Source of the DNA: Francisella adeliensis | GTDB taxonomy: Bacteria; Pseudomonadota; Gammaproteobacteria; Francisellales; Francisellaceae | Assembly (NCBI RefSeq): GCF_003290445.1 | Contig: NZ_CP021781.1 | Span: forward strand, 1,984,001 to 2,048,000 | DNA: 64,000 nucleotides | Reading direction: 5' to 3' | In this document: positions 18,135-27,201 of the stretch, in pieces | How positions within the stretch are numbered: position 1 is the stretch's first letter | Layout of the letters: the number at the start of each line of letters is the position of its first letter | The notes under the pieces: generated by a model | What the model was told of the DNA's origin: nothing | Databases searched by the model: none | What the model saw: only the letters and a program-made list of their open reading frames with translations | Position numbers and translations under genes: made by a program

Positions 18135-19325
18135 ATGTCTAAATTAAATGCTTACTTTGGCGAATACGGTGGCCAATTTGTGCCGCAAATCCTTGTACCT
18201 GCTCTAAACCAGCTTGAAGAAGAGTTTATCAAAGCTCAACAAGATGAATCTTTTAAAAGAGAGTTTTCTGAGCTTCTAACAGAGTACGCTGGTCGTCCAA
18301 CAGCTCTTACACTTACTCGAAATTTAGTTAAAGAAACTAAAACAAAACTCTACTTAAAACGTGAAGATCTATTGCACGGTGGTGCTCACAAGACTAATCA
18401 AGTACTTGGCCAAGCTCTACTTGCAAAACGAATGGGGAAAAAAGAAATCATCGCAGAAACAGGTGCTGGTCAGCATGGTGTAGCTACAGCTTTAGCTTGT
18501 GCTTTGCTTGATCTTAAATGTAAAGTTTACATGGGTGCAAAAGATGTCGAGCGACAAAACCCCAATGTATTTAGAATGAAGCTTATGGGTGCAGAAGTTA
18601 TCCCTGTACATAGTGGCTCAGCTACTCTTAAGGATGCTTGTAATGAAGCTCTTAGAGACTGGTCAGCTAACTATGCTAAAGCTCATTACTTGCTTGGTAC
18701 AGCTGCTGGACCTCATCCATTCCCAACTATCGTTAGAGAATTTCAAAAGATGATAGGTGAAGAAACTAAAAAGCAAATATTAGCAAAAGAAGGTAAGCTA
18801 CCTGATGCTGTGATTGCTTGTGTTGGTGGTGGTTCAAACGCTATTGGGATGTTTGCTGATTTTATTGATGAAAAAGATGTCAAACTAATAGGTGTAGAGC
18901 CTGCTGGTAAGGGTATTGATACTACCGAGCATGGAGCTCCATTAAGACACGGTAGGACAGGTATATTTTTTGGGATGAAAGCTCCCCTTATGCAAGATAC
19001 TCACGGTCAGATAGAAGAATCATACTCTATATCTGCAGGTTTGGATTTTCCATCAGTTGGGCCACAACACGCTCATTTACAGTCTATTGGTCGTGCAGAA
19101 TATGTATCTGCTACAGATGATGAAGCACTCGATGCTTTTAAGCTACTATGCAGAAAAGAAGGGATTATCCCAGCGTTAGAATCAGCTCATGCGTTAGCTT
19201 ATGCTGTCAAATTGGCTAATGAAAATCCACAAAAAGAACAGGTTTTAGTAGTAAATTTATCTGGTCGAGGAGATAAAGATATATTTACAGTTCACGATGT
19301 ACTAAAGCAAAAAGGAGAAATATAA
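18135..19325 (+). CDS. trpB: Tryptophan synthase beta chain
   Basis: This PLP enzyme joins indole and serine to give tryptophan; it has 396 residues. The N-terminus ([12 protein letters not shown]) and [10 protein letters not shown] with the PLP lysine are textbook, as are ETGAGQHG and [17 protein letters not shown] lies 6 nt before the ATG. It overlaps the trpA start by one base (TAATG), so alpha and beta chains should be made in a coupled way. The gene lies 17 kb from trpCF, separated by the iron locus. Confidence 0.97.
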   Translation: MSKLNAYFGEYGGQFVPQILVPALNQLEEEFIKAQQDESFKREFSELLTEYAGRPTALTLTRNLVKETKTKLYLKREDLLHGGAHKTNQVLGQALLAKRMGKKEIIAETGAGQHGVATALACALLDLKCKVYMGAKDVERQNPNVFRMKLMGAEVIPVHSGSATLKDACNEALRDWSANYAKAHYLLGTAAGPHPFPTIVREFQKMIGEETKKQILAKEGKLPDAVIACVGGGSNAIGMFADFIDEKDVKLIGVEPAGKGIDTTEHGAPLRHGRTGIFFGMKAPLMQDTHGQIEESYSISAGLDFPSVGPQHAHLQSIGRAEYVSATDDEALDAFKLLCRKEGIIPALESAHALAYAVKLANENPQKEQVLVVNLSGRGDKDIFTVHDVLKQKGEI

Positions 19326-20128
19326 TGGATAGATATACAAACCTTTTTGATAGATTAGAAGCTAAAAATGAAGGTGCTTTTGTACCATTTGTAACTATTG
19401 GCGACCCTAATAAACAAACATCTCTAAAAATCATAGATACACTTGTACAAGCCGGAGCTGATGCGTTAGAGCTTGGTATCCCATTTTCTGACCCTCTAGC
19501 TGATGGTCCTACTATTCAAGCTGCGAATATTCGTGCATTAGATAGTGGTATGACACCGGATGATTGTTTTGATATATTGCGTGAGATTAGAGCTAAGTAC
19601 CCGAATACACCAATAGGCTTGTTGCTGTATGCAAACCTTGTTTATGCTAATGGTATTGAGAATTTTTATACAAAATGTAAAGATGCAGGTGTTGATTCTA
19701 TCCTAATTGCAGATGTACCAGTCCATGAGTCAAAAGACTTCTTAGAAGTAGCTGAGAAGACCGGGATACAACAGATATTCATAGCTCCACCTGATGCTAC
19801 TGATGAGCTTTTACAGTCAATCTCAAAGCTTGGTAGTGGTTACACTTATCTTCTCTCAAGAGTTGGTGTGACAGGCGCTGAAACTGCAGCAAACTTACCA
19901 GTAGAAACTGTACTAGCTAAACTCAAAGAGTACAATGCTCCTAAGCCAATTTTAGGGTTTGGTATATCTACTCCAGAGCAAGTCACAGAAGCTATAAAAG
20001 CAGGTGCAAGTGGTGCTATATCTGGTTCGGCAACTGTGAAGATTATTGAGAATAATTTGAGTGATGAGCAGACTATGCTTGATGAGTTGAGCAGGTTTGT
20101 TGAGAGTATGAAGATTGGGGCAAAGTAA
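19325..20128 (+). CDS. trpA: Tryptophan synthase alpha chain
   Basis: This TIM-barrel subunit cleaves indole-3-glycerol phosphate to indole and is 267 residues long. [14 protein letters not shown] carries the catalytic Glu, and Asp60 lies in the same motif. SRVGVTGAE and GFGISTPEQ form the phosphate site. The start shares a base with the trpB stop, and AAAGGAG sits inside the end of trpB. Complete and ordinary. Confidence 0.97.
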   Translation: MDRYTNLFDRLEAKNEGAFVPFVTIGDPNKQTSLKIIDTLVQAGADALELGIPFSDPLADGPTIQAANIRALDSGMTPDDCFDILREIRAKYPNTPIGLLLYANLVYANGIENFYTKCKDAGVDSILIADVPVHESKDFLEVAEKTGIQQIFIAPPDATDELLQSISKLGSGYTYLLSRVGVTGAETAANLPVETVLAKLKEYNAPKPILGFGISTPEQVTEAIKAGASGAISGSATVKIIENNLSDEQTMLDELSRFVESMKIGAK

Positions 20129-20164
20129 TGCATTATTATAATATTCAATGGTTGAGGAGTGTTT

Positions 20165-21199
20165 ATGCCTATAGAGTTAAATAAAACATTAGTTGTGGCC
20201 ATATCAGCAACAGCACTATTTAATCTTTCAGAATCTACTAAAATTTTTGATGAAAAATCAAAATCAGATCCTGAATCTGCGATAGATGAGTATCGAAAAC
20301 ATATGCTTGAAAAGGAGGATGATGAACTTGAAGACGGTACTGGAATGCCACTTGTAAAAGCATTGTTGAATTTAAATGAGAATTTAAATGATGGAGATAA
20401 TCCAATTGTAGAGGTTGTAATTATTTCAAGAAATAGTCCAGAAACTGGATTTAGAGTTTTAAAAGAAATTCGTAGAAGAAACCTACCTATAACTCGCTCT
20501 GCTTTTATAGCTGGTGAAAAAAGTTCAATTTATCTTGATGCTTTTTATGTTGATTTATTTTTGACTACAAATGAAGAAGATGCTCAAGATGTAATTGATA
20601 GTAAAGTTTGTGCTTCAGCATTAGTAAAAGCACCACCAAAGTGTGTAAAACCTCTCGATGATAAGCAGGTTCGTTTTGCATTTGATGCCGATGCTGTTTT
20701 ATTTAATGAAACGAGTGAAATAATTAACCAAACTAAAGGCTTGAAAGAGTTTTGGTCAAATGAAGACGAAAATCAAAACATCCCTCTTCCTGAAGAACCG
20801 TATGCAAATTTATTAAAAAAACTATCAAAAATTCAAGAACGATTACCTGGGTGTGTAGAGTATTCACCTGTTAAGTTAGCTATAATGACAGCACGAAATA
20901 GTCCGGCTGAGATGAGAGTTATAAAAACGCTTAGAGCATGGAATGTATATATGGATCAAGCATTTTTTCTTGGAGGACTCCAAAAAAGTCGTTTTTTAAA
21001 AGCATTTAAACCACACATTTTCTTTGATGATCAAGATTCACATCTCGAACCTGCTGCACTAGATGTGCCGTGTGCAAAAGTTCTGTATCCTAGCCACTCA
21101 CCTTTAAATGAAATAATTAGAAATAAAACTGATAAGAGACAAATTAAAGAAATTAAGTCAGAAATAGTAAGTGAACAATTGCCCTTAACAAACCAATAA
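20165..21199 (+). CDS. Cytosolic 5'-nucleotidase (cN-I type family)
   Basis: The 344-residue HAD-like phosphohydrolase belongs to the 5'-nucleotidase family named in Pfam 5-nucleotidase. FDADAVLF is HAD motif I, IMTARNSPAEMR is the motif II region, and FFDDQDSH is motif III. A similar ISRNSPETGFRVLKEI motif appears earlier, near residue 100. It should remove phosphate from nucleoside monophosphates in the cytosol. I use the ATG at 20165, with GAGGAG 5-6 nt upstream; the GTG at 20159 overlaps that site. It follows trpA by 36 nt and could be read through from it. Confidence 0.82.
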   Translation: MPIELNKTLVVAISATALFNLSESTKIFDEKSKSDPESAIDEYRKHMLEKEDDELEDGTGMPLVKALLNLNENLNDGDNPIVEVVIISRNSPETGFRVLKEIRRRNLPITRSAFIAGEKSSIYLDAFYVDLFLTTNEEDAQDVIDSKVCASALVKAPPKCVKPLDDKQVRFAFDADAVLFNETSEIINQTKGLKEFWSNEDENQNIPLPEEPYANLLKKLSKIQERLPGCVEYSPVKLAIMTARNSPAEMRVIKTLRAWNVYMDQAFFLGGLQKSRFLKAFKPHIFFDDQDSHLEPAALDVPCAKVLYPSHSPLNEIIRNKTDKRQIKEIKSEIVSEQLPLTNQ

Positions 21200-21215
21200 A
21201 TTTGACTAAAGATCC

Positions 21216-21461
21216 ATGACCAAAATAAACCTCACAAAACAACAAACCGATCAAATCGTAGCTAAGATAAAGACCTATTTCACTACAGAACTAAACCAAA
21301 AAATCGGCGGTTTTGAAGCTGAATTTCTTATGGAGTTTTTTGCAAAAGAAATAGGGCCACATTTTTATAATAGTGGTCTAAATGATGCTAAGAAAGTTTT
21401 TGAACAACAGCTAGAAGAAGCTGGTTATATGGTTGATGAGTTAGAGAAATCAACTAACTAA
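21216..21461 (+). CDS. DUF2164 family protein
   Basis: The 81-residue soluble helical protein matches the DUF2164 pattern: KIKTYFTTELNQKIGGFEAEFLMEFFAKEIGPHFYNSGLNDA contains the conserved IG, FF, IGP and YN..L.DA positions (quoted here as key residues of residues 18-59). Function unknown. It follows the 5'-nucleotidase by 16 nt and overlaps the convergent metA end by 4 nt. Confidence 0.75.
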   Translation: MTKINLTKQQTDQIVAKIKTYFTTELNQKIGGFEAEFLMEFFAKEIGPHFYNSGLNDAKKVFEQQLEEAGYMVDELEKSTN

Positions 21462-22309
21462 ATTAGCGTATCTATCCAGTTAGAATAAAAATTAACTCTA
21501 TCATCTTTCCAAGAGTATTTGATGTTTACATAATTATTTTTACTCTGATAATAATTATATGGAGGGTTGGTTTTTTTATAACTCAAGTCTCTTACAAACT
21601 CAGCTTCTAATGTTTTCTCTGTATATTCAAGGTGATTAAACATATAGATAATATTGGAATTATTTTTATCTACTAAGCAGTCTAACCCATCAATTTCTGA
21701 TGATAAAATTCTATCAGTATATTTAAGAGCTTCGATTGAGTTTACTTTTGTTTGTCTTGATATACATGCTTTCATTTCCGTTTTGTTGAAGTTTTTAAAC
21801 AAAGGGTGTTTGTTATCTATTATTTTATGCTCATAAACACCAAATAATTTCTTATCTAAACAACACTTATCTACCGCATACAAATAGTGTAAAGCAGCTT
21901 GAGCCGCCCAACATATAAGCATTAGATGGAGATTATACTCTATGCTTTTGGCAATAATTTTGCATACTTCCGGATAAAAATCGACTTCATTGAAATCGAG
22001 CAGTTCAACTGGTGCTCCAGTTATAACTATTCCATCAAGTTCATTAAAATCATACTTTTCCCAGTTAGAATAATTTTGATCTATATACCTTTTATCGACC
22101 TTAGAACTAGGCCTAATTAATGAGTTAAAAAAGACAACTTCTACAGAGCTGTTTTTATTCTGGGATAAGAGATCTTGCCATTGATACTCCGTCTCTTGTA
22201 CTGTTGGCATAAGGTTTAATACTGCTATTCTTAGAGTATGTTTATCTATTCCAGATTTATCATTAATTAGTACAGAAGAATTTTTTGAGTAATCTCTATT
22301 TATTTCCAT
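21458..22309 (-). CDS. metA: Homoserine O-acyltransferase, MetA/HTS family (probable acetyltransferase)
   Basis: The protein activates homoserine for methionine synthesis and has 283 residues. NLMPTVQETEYQW is the family signature, LICWAAQAAL carries the nucleophilic Cys, and MFNHLEY carries the His/Glu pair. At the acyl-CoA selectivity position the motif is GAPVE, with Glu where E. coli (GAPLG) has Gly. In studied homologues Glu goes with acetyl-CoA and Gly with succinyl-CoA. O-acetylhomoserine is therefore predicted, which suits the metY gene 11 nt upstream in the same operon. Shorter than the E. coli enzyme (309). Confidence 0.88.
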   Translation of the reverse strand: MEINRDYSKNSSVLINDKSGIDKHTLRIAVLNLMPTVQETEYQWQDLLSQNKNSSVEVVFFNSLIRPSSKVDKRYIDQNYSNWEKYDFNELDGIVITGAPVELLDFNEVDFYPEVCKIIAKSIEYNLHLMLICWAAQAALHYLYAVDKCCLDKKLFGVYEHKIIDNKHPLFKNFNKTEMKACISRQTKVNSIEALKYTDRILSSEIDGLDCLVDKNNSNIIYMFNHLEYTEKTLEAEFVRDLSYKKTNPPYNYYQSKNNYVNIKYSWKDDRVNFYSNWIDTLI

Positions 22310-22320
22310 ACCTCCTCCCT

Positions 22321-23589
22321 TCAGCTTAATGCCTGCTCTAAATCTAAGATTAAATCTTCAACTTTTTCTAGGCCTATAGAAAGTCTTACTAAACTATTAG
22401 TTATGCCTGCTTGTGCTTTTTCTAGATCACTTAACTGAGAGTGTGTAGTTGATGCAGGGTGTATGATTAAACTTCTAGCATCCCCTATATTGGCACAATG
22501 GATAAAAAGTTGCGTTTTTTCTACAAGATTTTTTCCAGCATCAAAACCATCTTTCAACTCTATAGTGAAGAGTCCTGGTAAACCTCTAGGCAGATATTGC
22601 TTAGCCAAATCATGGTACGGAGAGTTTTTTAAACCTGAATAATTAACTTTTTCCACTTTAGGATGCTTAGCTAAGTACTCAGCAACGACTATAGCATTCG
22701 CTACATGTTTATCCAACCTTGCTCCTAAGGTTTCTAAACCTTGTAAAGCTAAAAAGGCTGTATGAGGACTAAGTGTTGCACCAATATCTCTTAATCCAAC
22801 AGCAATTCCTCTAACAGTAAAAGCAAGCTCTTTAAAACTATCATAAAAACTAATGTTATTATAGGAACTATCCGGCTTAGATAGTAAAGGAAACTTCTCA
22901 TTTTGTGACCAATTAAATTTCCCAGAATCAACAACAGCCCCACCAACTATAGAACCATTACCTCCCAAATATTTGGTCAAGGAATAAGATACTATATCTG
23001 CTCCGTAATCTATAGGGTTTAGTAAATAAGGTGTCGCAACAGTATTATCAACTATTAACGGAATACCTGCTGAGTGAGCTATATCTGCTAGTGCTTGAAT
23101 ATCAGCAATTACTCCACTAGGGTTAGATTGAGTTTCTATAAAAATAGCCTTTGTATTTTGCTTTATAGCATTCTTAACTTCATTAAAATCATTTATATCA
23201 ACTAATGTAGATTGCCAACTAAACTGCCTAGGGAAGGTATGAGTGAGTTGCGTTATAGAGCCACCATATAGATACTTAGATGCTACAATATGATCTCCAC
23301 TTTGTAGTAAATTCAAAAATATCAAAAGTTGAGCAGCATGTCCTGAAGAACAAGCAAAAGCGCCAGCTGCATTATGAAGTTTAGCAAGTCTCGAAGCATA
23401 AGCATCCACAGTTGGATTAGTAAGCCGAGAGTATATATTACCAAACTCTTTCAATGCAAAAAGGTCTGCAGCCTGTTCTGTACTTTCAAAGACATAGCTT
23501 GAAGTTTGATGAATTGGTATTTGCACCGAACCACTTTGAGCAGGTATGGATTGATGTAAGGCTAAAGTTTCTAAAGAATATTTATTCAT
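22321..23589 (-). CDS. metY: O-acyl-homoserine sulfhydrylase (Cys/Met PLP family)
   Basis: The PLP enzyme joins sulfide to O-acetyl- (or O-succinyl-) homoserine to give homocysteine; it has 422 residues. ALHQS and SYVFES at the N-terminus, YLYGGSITQL, and SYSLTKYLGGNGSIVGG with the PLP lysine are family marks. The length of about 420 fits the MetY group better than MetB/MetC (about 390). It is the first gene of metY-metA. AGGAGAAA lies before the ATG and can be hidden by a leader hairpin, downstream of a SAM-II-like aptamer. The pair gives direct sulfhydrylation without cystathionine. Confidence 0.88.
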   Translation of the reverse strand: MNKYSLETLALHQSIPAQSGSVQIPIHQTSSYVFESTEQAADLFALKEFGNIYSRLTNPTVDAYASRLAKLHNAAGAFACSSGHAAQLLIFLNLLQSGDHIVASKYLYGGSITQLTHTFPRQFSWQSTLVDINDFNEVKNAIKQNTKAIFIETQSNPSGVIADIQALADIAHSAGIPLIVDNTVATPYLLNPIDYGADIVSYSLTKYLGGNGSIVGGAVVDSGKFNWSQNEKFPLLSKPDSSYNNISFYDSFKELAFTVRGIAVGLRDIGATLSPHTAFLALQGLETLGARLDKHVANAIVVAEYLAKHPKVEKVNYSGLKNSPYHDLAKQYLPRGLPGLFTIELKDGFDAGKNLVEKTQLFIHCANIGDARSLIIHPASTTHSQLSDLEKAQAGITNSLVRLSIGLEKVEDLILDLEQALS

Positions 23590-23592
23590 AAA

Positions 23593-23629
23593 TTTCTCCT
23601 ATTTATAAATTTCTTTAGCTTGGGAGAAA
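23593..23629 (-). promoter_or_regulatory. Hairpin hiding the metY ribosome-binding site
   Basis: On the minus strand TTTCTCC (23629-23623) is the exact complement of GGAGAAA (23599-23593), which is the metY Shine-Dalgarno, with a 23-nt loop. Formation would block ribosome entry. It lies between the aptamer and the start codon, where an expression platform is expected. Confidence 0.55.
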
Positions 23630-23640
23630 ATCTGAAAAGT

Positions 23641-23722
23641 AGGTAAATTTATGTATTTAACCTTTTAGCAGATTATTTATCGTGTCCGCAAGCTGAGTTA
23701 ACAAATCAACACGTGTTTACCT
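23641..23722 (-). ncRNA. SAM-II (SAM-alpha) type riboswitch in the metY-metA leader
   Basis: The core is 23715-23661 on the minus strand. P1 is CGUGUU/GACACG. The P1 loop starts with GAUUUG and contains GCUUGC. After P1 come AUAAAUAAU and GCUAAAAGG. These are the invariant blocks and order of the SAM-II class (UGAUUU, GCUUGC, UAAA-AA, GCUAAA). The loop segment UUAACU can pair with GGUUAA after the GCUAAAA block, giving the class's pseudoknot. An extra 7-bp complementarity (AGGUAAA/UUUACCU, 23722-23716 and 23647-23641) encloses the core. Recognition is from memory of the class, not a search. Confidence 0.82.
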
Positions 23723-23759
23723 TAAAGATAAACTAATGAATCTATATTCATCTACTAAC

Positions 23760-23788
23760 AGCATAATTGCTTTAATAAACTTTGTCAA
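23760..23788 (-). promoter_or_regulatory. metY-metA promoter
   Basis: On the minus strand a perfect TTGACA (23788-23783) and TATGCT (23765-23760) are separated by 17 bp. Transcription should begin near 23753. The leader then contains a small hairpin (ATGAAT/ATTCAT, 23751-23736) and the SAM-II-like element. Confidence 0.7.
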
Positions 23789-23853
23789 AGTATTATTTAG
23801 CAAGTATTTTATAATTTAGTAAGTGGAATAATTAATCTATACTAGGATTATGG

Positions 23854-24396
23854 TTACATGTTTTTTTCAAAGAAATATTTATATATTTGATTACAATCAC
23901 TTAGTTCTGGGTGAAAACTCATTGCTAGAATATTGTCTTTCTCTATAAGCACTGGGCTATTTTTATAACTAGATCTCACCTCTATAGAACCATCTCTTAA
24001 ACCTGTAATTATAGGAGCTCTAATAAAAAAAGCCTCTGTTAAAAACGATGATCCTCTTAAATTAACATCTAAAGGATATATACCACTCATCAATTGAGGA
24101 CCATAACCATTTCTTGTTATTTCAATATCAAGAATATTTAGCTCTTTGAGTAATATCAGACCGGCGCAAGTTGCAAAAACTGGGATAGTTTTAAGTTTAG
24201 TTTTGAGCATATCTATGAGATCTAATTCCTTTAGTAGATAAAGCATAGTTGTACTTTCTCCACCCGGTAAAAATATCACATCACATTTTTCTAAATCTTG
24301 TTTTGTTTTTAATAAACAACTATCAAAACCAAGTTCTTTTAGTTTATTGCTATGTGCTACATAAGCTCCTTGTAATGCTAAAACACCTATATTCAA
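23854..24396 (-). CDS. pdxT: Pyridoxal 5'-phosphate synthase glutaminase subunit PdxT
   Basis: This glutaminase supplies ammonia to PdxS in the DXP-independent vitamin B6 route. The 180-residue protein has GVLALQGA at the start, LPGGESTTM (oxyanion region), TCAGLILL with the nucleophilic Cys, and SFHPEL with the His-Glu pair. It begins directly where pdxS ends (adjacent bases). Short but complete for the family (about 185-200). Confidence 0.95.
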   Translation of the reverse strand: MNIGVLALQGAYVAHSNKLKELGFDSCLLKTKQDLEKCDVIFLPGGESTTMLYLLKELDLIDMLKTKLKTIPVFATCAGLILLKELNILDIEITRNGYGPQLMSGIYPLDVNLRGSSFLTEAFFIRAPIITGLRDGSIEVRSSYKNSPVLIEKDNILAMSFHPELSDCNQIYKYFFEKNM

Positions 24397-25272
24397 CTAG
24401 TTACCCCTATTTGAGAAGTTTTCAATTTCAGTAAGTGAATCACAGTTTATTCCTGTCATAGCTATACCTATATCTTCAGATATCTCAGCTAAGATATTAG
24501 GGTTATCATAGTTAGTCGTTGCTTTAACTATTGCTGAGGCTCTTTTTTCTGGGTTAGTTGATTTAAATATTCCAGACCCAACAAATACTGACTCGGCACC
24601 TAACTGCATCATTAAAGCAGCATCTGCTGGAGTCGCGATACCTCCTGCAGAGAAATTAGGTACCGGTAACTTACCATGCTCATGAACATACTGAATAAGA
24701 TGTAATGGAGCTTGTAAGTCTTTTGCTATATTAGCTAGCTCCATTTTATCTGCAGACATTACAGCACGCATTTGATTATTTATGCATCTCATTTGTATTA
24801 CTGCCTGAGACACATCACCAGTACCTGCTTCACCCTTAGTTCTAATCAATGAAGCACCTTCTGCTATTCTGCGTAATGCTTCACCTAAATTACTACAACC
24901 ACAAACAAAAGGTACTTTGAAGTCGTGTTTATCAATGTGAATATTATCAGCAGGAGTAAGCACCTCACTTTCATCAATAAAATCAACGCCTAATGACTCT
25001 AAGATTTGAGCCTCAACAAAGTGACCTATTCTAACTTTAGCCATAACGGGGATCGATACACTGTTTATTATTTCTTTAATCATTTTAGGATCCGACATTC
25101 TTGCAACACCAGCATCTTTTCGGATATCAGCGGGAACTCTCTCAAGAGCCATAACAGCAACAGCTCCAGCCTTTTCAGCGATAATAGCATGTTCAGGTGT
25201 AACCACATCCATAATCACGCCTCCCTTGAGCATTTCTGCTAGCCCTGTATTAATTTTGTATCTTTCATTCAT
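24397..25272 (-). CDS. pdxS: Pyridoxal 5'-phosphate synthase subunit PdxS
   Basis: The TIM-barrel subunit builds PLP from ribose 5-phosphate, glyceraldehyde 3-phosphate and ammonia. The 291-residue sequence is highly typical: [28 protein letters not shown] with the catalytic Lys, TKGEAGTG and [16 protein letters not shown]. It forms the pdxST pair. Several PLP enzymes are nearby (MetY, TrpB, FslC), but there is no sign of joint control. PdxR is not present next to it. Confidence 0.97.
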   Translation of the reverse strand: MNERYKINTGLAEMLKGGVIMDVVTPEHAIIAEKAGAVAVMALERVPADIRKDAGVARMSDPKMIKEIINSVSIPVMAKVRIGHFVEAQILESLGVDFIDESEVLTPADNIHIDKHDFKVPFVCGCSNLGEALRRIAEGASLIRTKGEAGTGDVSQAVIQMRCINNQMRAVMSADKMELANIAKDLQAPLHLIQYVHEHGKLPVPNFSAGGIATPADAALMMQLGAESVFVGSGIFKSTNPEKRASAIVKATTNYDNPNILAEISEDIGIAMTGINCDSLTEIENFSNRGN

Positions 25273-25457
25273 GATGTAAACCTGCTAAATTGTTTAGTAT
25301 TTGAAATGAAAATAATAGCCTAATTATTTTGTATACTAAACCAATTTGCAGCAACTTATTTATAATATAAAGAGCCTAGAAGCTACTAAATATTTAGTAA
25401 CAAGGCTGGAGAAATTATTAATCAAATAATTATTAATAGAAGTTATTAATAAAAATT

Positions 25458-26246
25458 CTACTTTTCTAAAATAGATTCCATAAGATTAGGTAAAAATTCA
25501 CACCATTTTTCAATACGAATAGCATCATCGCGTTTTATATTCGAAAGCTCATATTCAGGTGTATCTATTCTATCTATAACATCTAGTATACTTATAGCTT
25601 GAAGATTAAAAACACTAGCTATAGTTAGCAAAGTTGCTGTAGTGTTATCTGCTGAAAGTATACGGTAATCTCGCCAACTTTTTAATAATTTATACTGATA
25701 ATCTATACTACATTTGTCAAATAAATCACTAGCTGTTTGCTTTGGCCAAAGTATATCCGTACTTGCTACTACGCCAATTCTGTATCTAAGTTTAGAACAA
25801 ATCATTGCTTGTTCTGCAAATTCAACGAAACTAAAGTCAGCACTAGCAGGATAGTTAATCGGAGCATAATGTTGAGAGGTTCCTTCTTGGCGTAATGCTC
25901 CCTTAGCAATAACAAAATCTCCAACTTGTAAGTATTCGCGTACAGCTCCTGTTTCTCCTAGCCTTATAAAACTTGTTAGCCCAAGCATAGAAAGCTCTTC
26001 TAACCCAATCCCCATCGCAGGACCACCAAAACCAGTAGATACAATGAGTACAGGTGTTTCGTTTACATGAATTATGTAGCTATGATACTCACGATTGATA
26101 CAAACCAACCTTGCTTTAGAGTCTAAAGCAAGTGCTAAATCTTTAGTATAATCACTATCATCTGTAAGTATTGCAAGTGTTGCATACTCTATATCTTCAC
26201 GAGAAAACCCTATATGGTATAGCTTTGTCTGATTATCTATATTCAT
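25458..26246 (-). CDS. Degenerate nucleoside-phosphorylase paralogue
   Basis: The 262-residue protein is clearly homologous to the next gene upstream (GFSREDIEYA start, STGFGGPAMGIGLEEL, FIRLGETGAVRE), but key positions of the uridine-phosphorylase site are changed. The GDPKR phosphate loop is TDDSDYT, the GTCGA segment is GETGA, and the ribose-binding EMEAS is DNTTA. The fold should be kept while classical nucleoside phosphorolysis is doubtful. It overlaps the intact paralogue by 4 nt (ATGA), so the two are co-translated and may form mixed oligomers. It may be a regulator, or an enzyme with a different substrate. Confidence 0.72.
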   Translation of the reverse strand: MNIDNQTKLYHIGFSREDIEYATLAILTDDSDYTKDLALALDSKARLVCINREYHSYIIHVNETPVLIVSTGFGGPAMGIGLEELSMLGLTSFIRLGETGAVREYLQVGDFVIAKGALRQEGTSQHYAPINYPASADFSFVEFAEQAMICSKLRYRIGVVASTDILWPKQTASDLFDKCSIDYQYKLLKSWRDYRILSADNTTATLLTIASVFNLQAISILDVIDRIDTPEYELSNIKRDDAIRIEKWCEFLPNLMESILEK

Positions 26247-27031
26247 TTTACTATTCCTCCAATCTGATTTTCTCGTTTTTTTATATCATTCAACAAACCA
26301 GGTTTTAATATAGTTTCCCAATTCTTTTTAGCTATTGCTTTAGCATCTGTTGAAATCTCTTCGCTATCTACTCGTTTGGCTAATACACCACAAAAACAAA
26401 TAGCTTTCATCTCTAATATATGAGCCGCAGAAAGTAATGCTGACGCTTCCATTTCAAAGTTAGAAACATTCAAGGCGCGCCATTCTTGCATAGATCCCTG
26501 TAAGTTTCGCAATAAATAGCCTGAAAAATTATCAACTCGCTCTTGGCCTGGCCAAAATGTATCTGATGAAGCAGTAATTCCTACATGGTGTGGAACATTA
26601 TATTCTTTTGCAGCAGCTACAAATGATTGAGTAAGACTATGGGATGCAACAGCTGGATAAGCGACATCTAAGTACTGTTTTGAAATACCATCAAGCTTCA
26701 CAGCTGCCTTAGTAAATACAATATCTCCCAAATTTATACTTTGTTTTATAGCACCACATGTCCCTATGCGAATGAGGTTTTTTAATCCTAAACGGTTAAG
26801 TTCTATCGTTACAGCATGTATTGCAGGACAACCCATTCCTGTACTTACCACAAGTATTGGTGTTTTATCTACATACGCTAGATAGCTAGCGTGCTGACGG
26901 TTCTCTTTAAGTTTGATAGCATTTTCATCAATACAAAAAGCTAAATCTCTCGCTCGTTTTGGGTCTCCAGGCAAAATCGCATATTTTGCGTTATCTATAT
27001 CATTCGAATTTAATTGTGTGAAATATTCCAT
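26243..27031 (-). CDS. Uridine phosphorylase-type nucleoside phosphorylase
   Basis: The protein should split uridine (or another nucleoside) with phosphate into base and ribose 1-phosphate. The 262-residue PNP/UDP-family enzyme has ILPGDPKRARDLA (phosphate loop), ENRQHASY, STGMGCPA, IRIGTCGAI, and NFEMEASALL that binds the ribose. All expected active-site elements are in place. It is the first gene of a two-gene operon with a degenerate paralogue. Base specificity (uridine or purine) is not certain; QGSMQEWR near residue 180 is at the place where uridine phosphorylase has its Gln/Arg pair. Confidence 0.82.
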   Translation of the reverse strand: MEYFTQLNSNDIDNAKYAILPGDPKRARDLAFCIDENAIKLKENRQHASYLAYVDKTPILVVSTGMGCPAIHAVTIELNRLGLKNLIRIGTCGAIKQSINLGDIVFTKAAVKLDGISKQYLDVAYPAVASHSLTQSFVAAAKEYNVPHHVGITASSDTFWPGQERVDNFSGYLLRNLQGSMQEWRALNVSNFEMEASALLSAAHILEMKAICFCGVLAKRVDSEEISTDAKAIAKKNWETILKPGLLNDIKKRENQIGGIVK

Positions 27032-27201
27032 ATCAAATCTAGTTAATTTATTCGAACATTCATTATAAACATTATTTTTTAATCTTTAAAACTGAAACTA
27101 CCAACTTTTCAAAACTTGTCGATAGTAAATAAATACCTTCAATAGTATACTTTTTTATTAATTAACCAATTTTATGAAACAGTATCACCTCAATAAATTA
27201 T

